A DNA stretch of 64,000 nt from Kibdelosporangium philippinense (GTDB lineage: Bacteria; Actinomycetota; Actinomycetes; Mycobacteriales; Pseudonocardiaceae). Where the stretch lies: contig NZ_JAJVCN010000001.1 of the NCBI RefSeq assembly GCF_021390435.2, forward strand, positions 2,852,001-2,916,000. The letters run 5' to 3'. The position numbers and the translations under genes are program-made. Below are positions 62,825-64,000 of the stretch, piece after piece. Position 1 is the first letter of the stretch. Each line of letters starts with the position of its first letter. The notes beneath the pieces are model-generated. The model saw only the letters and a program-made list of their open reading frames with translations, ran no database searches and was not told the origin of the DNA.

Positions 62825-63925
62825 TCACGAGATGGTCGACCCGCTGACCGTGGGTTTCTCCGCAGTGCCTAGGTAGAAGATCCCTTTGATCGTCTCGAAC
62901 CCGTCGCTGCGGTTGCGGCGCAGCGTGGATCCCTCGATCGTCATCGATCCGCTGCGATCGTTGCTGACGAAGAACACCGCGCCGCCGCCTTCGTTGGCAT
63001 GGTTGTCCTCCACAATGGACCCTGCGATGCGGACGGTGAACTTGTCGCCGTCCGTGTAGATCGCGCCGCCGCTTCCGCCGCCCGGGGTGCCCGCCCGCGC
63101 CGGATTCGCGCCGCGGCCGACGGCTTTGTTCTTGCGTAAAACGCTGTTAAGGACGATGAAGGTCACGTGCAAGCCACTCAGCGCGCCGCCGTTGGCGCAT
63201 GAACCGTCCTCGAACGTGCTGCCCACGACGTACACAGGCGCGCTGCGCGCCTGGTTGACGCGCAACCCCGCTCCGCCAAGGTCAGGACCGTTGGCGGCAC
63301 ACCGGTTGTTGTAGAACTGGGTATTGACGACACGGACCTTGCCTCCACGCACGTACACCGCGCCACCGCCGTCATCGGTCGCCGAATTGCCGCCGGTGAA
63401 CGAGATGTTCTGCAGCACGAGTTGCGGGCCGCTCTGATTTGGCACGTCCATCACGAGGATCTGGCGCTTGCCGCCGCCGTTCAGCGTGACCCGTCCGCCG
63501 CCATCGAGCACGATCTTGGGGCTTGCCTTGACTTTCGCGGTCTCGTTCATCGTGATGGTCACTGGCGCGGGGCCGCAGGAGAACGTGATTACCCCACCGG
63601 CCGCGACTGTCGTGACCACCGCCTGGGAGGTGCAGCTTCCCGGAGTGCCGTCCCCGATGACGCGAGTGGGTCTCGAGGTGTCCTCGGCCCGAGCCTCAGC
63701 TGGAACGGCGGCTTTTCCAGCCGGATTGCCGAACTGGGCTGGCGGCGGCGCCGGGGCAGGAGCGGCCGAGGTCGTTGTGGTGGTGGTAGTTGTGGTTGGC
63801 GGAACCGAAACAGTGGTTGTGATCGGTGTTTCGGAAGGTGGCGCGGGAACGCTGATCCCCGTCGTTGTCGTGGCGCAGCCGCCAAGCATCGCGAGCGATG
63901 CCAAGGCGGCTAACGGACGAAGCAT
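62825..63925 (-). CDS. Lipoprotein with right-handed beta-helix domain
   Basis: 366 residues. Lipoprotein signal MLRPLAALASLAMLGGC, then a Thr-rich tether (nine consecutive Thr) and a Pro-rich linker to about 85. The rest is a parallel beta-helix: ITFSCGPAPVTITMNETAKV, KIVLDGGGRVTLNGGG, then repeated FTGGNSATDDGGGAVYVRGG, GGALSGLHV, GGGSGGAIYTDGD and GGGAVFFVSNDRSG. This GG-x-A-x-x-V repeat is the pattern of polymorphic outer-surface/polysaccharide-lyase-like helices. It probably sits on the outer face of the membrane and binds or cleaves polysaccharide. Converges on the AI-2E gene with 7 bases between stops. Confidence 0.85.
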   Translation of the reverse strand: MLRPLAALASLAMLGGCATTTTGISVPAPPSETPITTTVSVPPTTTTTTTTTSAAPAPAPPPAQFGNPAGKAAVPAEARAEDTSRPTRVIGDGTPGSCTSQAVVTTVAAGGVITFSCGPAPVTITMNETAKVKASPKIVLDGGGRVTLNGGGKRQILVMDVPNQSGPQLVLQNISFTGGNSATDDGGGAVYVRGGKVRVVNTQFYNNRCAANGPDLGGAGLRVNQARSAPVYVVGSTFEDGSCANGGALSGLHVTFIVLNSVLRKNKAVGRGANPARAGTPGGGSGGAIYTDGDKFTVRIAGSIVEDNHANEGGGAVFFVSNDRSGSMTIEGSTLRRNRSDGFETIKGIFYLGTAEKPTVSGSTIS

Positions 63926-63935
63926 GGCGGAGACT

Positions 63936-64000
63936 CTAACCCTCCGGGTAGAACACGAACAGCACACAGCCGGTCTTGCTTTGCGGGATGTGCCACGAAC
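63936..64000 (-). CDS. C-terminal end of an unidentified gene (partial)
   Basis: The last 20 or so codons of a minus-strand frame read SWHIPQSKTGCVLFVFYPEG to a TAG at 63936-63938, 11 bases before the lipoprotein ATG. Too short to identify; the composition looks coding and the spacing suggests cotranscription with the lipoprotein. Confidence 0.35.
   Translation of the reverse strand, partial: SWHIPQSKTGCVLFVFYPEG

Noticed and set aside
63700..63835. Possible repeat array in the Thr/Pro-coding stretch of the last lipoprotein
   Set aside because: It is a low-complexity tether after a lipobox, normal for surface lipoproteins, not a CRISPR or intergenic repeat.
1..64000. tRNA, rRNA or CRISPR sequences
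   Set aside because: I looked for T-arm-like GGTTCGA-type boxes and for regular spaced repeats; the few matches lie inside coding regions without cloverleaf context.

Overview
The window looks like chromosomal DNA of a high-GC, multicellular actinomycete, most likely a member of the Pseudonocardiaceae. The reasons are the strong G/C bias at third codon positions, frequent GTG starts, many ATGA or GTGA start/stop overlaps, and the gene content: Ser/Thr kinases with WD40 or FHA domains, BTAD/LuxR regulators, DUF7019, CGNR, ECF41 and ECF42 sigma units, and a secreted RHS protein. The family assignment is inference; there is no rRNA or other marker gene. I found no tRNA, rRNA, CRISPR array, complete insertion sequence or prophage. 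The region reads as an accessory, turnover-rich part of the chromosome with at least seven broken or fragmentary genes among intact ones.

Layout. 1-3,054: a GntR - NCS1 permease - PfkB kinase operon on the minus strand (nucleoside or base uptake and phosphorylation). 3,274-9,632: a secreted NLP-type cytolysin, a zinc alcohol dehydrogenase, a decayed CoA-transferase spliced to a beta-propeller lectin fragment, a large protein of unknown function and a DUF2238 membrane protein. 9,765-11,460: fragments of BTAD/LuxR regulators around an intact SDR. 11,501-17,863: MarR, then a kinase-WD40 giant coupled to an FHA-kinase, facing two coupled minus-strand genes (an unknown and a DUF7019). 17,903-23,965: amidohydrolase, SMP-30-like lactonase, an ECF41 sigma unit (oxidoreductase, sigma factor, extra SnoaL protein), a frameshifted secreted protein and a lipoprotein. 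24,003-25,809: TetR with a visible operator, divergent from two tandem DHFR-like reductases.

25,881-30,723: a tight six-gene operon coding for secreted/membrane proteins with HVH-type metal-handling domains plus a NarL-type two-component system. 30,890-34,246: a 1,118-residue secreted GH87 alpha-1,3-glucanase. 34,342-38,486: unknown, ABC half-transporter, P450, sulfotransferase. 38,635-40,916: a YCII (DGPF) - ECF42 sigma pair in which the sigma factor is fused to a truncated tyrosine-recombinase-like domain, the oddest protein here. 40,939-43,218: small metabolic and secreted proteins. 43,312-46,939: a copper-resistance operon (secreted HVH protein, CopA, CsoR) behind a perfect CsoR-type operator. 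46,980-53,557: acyl-CoA dehydrogenase, DUF2277, DUF899, intradiol dioxygenase, AraC and an Nramp-like transporter. 53,648-59,750: a secreted RHS/YD-repeat gene broken by a 5-bp tandem duplication, an amber codon and a 1-bp loss. 59,799-64,000: maleylpyruvate-isomerase-like protein, PNPOx, CGNR regulator, AI-2E permease and a lipoprotein with a parallel beta-helix.

Across the window, three intergenic copies (34.2, 43.2 and 51.9 kb) of one hairpin element share outer arms, a CTCGTGAGTG...CACTCACGAG stem and a central GGTTAGAAC, while the inner stem changes with compensating substitutions. The two metal-related loci (25.9-30.7 kb and 43.3-46.9 kb) use the same HVH domain and may be functionally linked.
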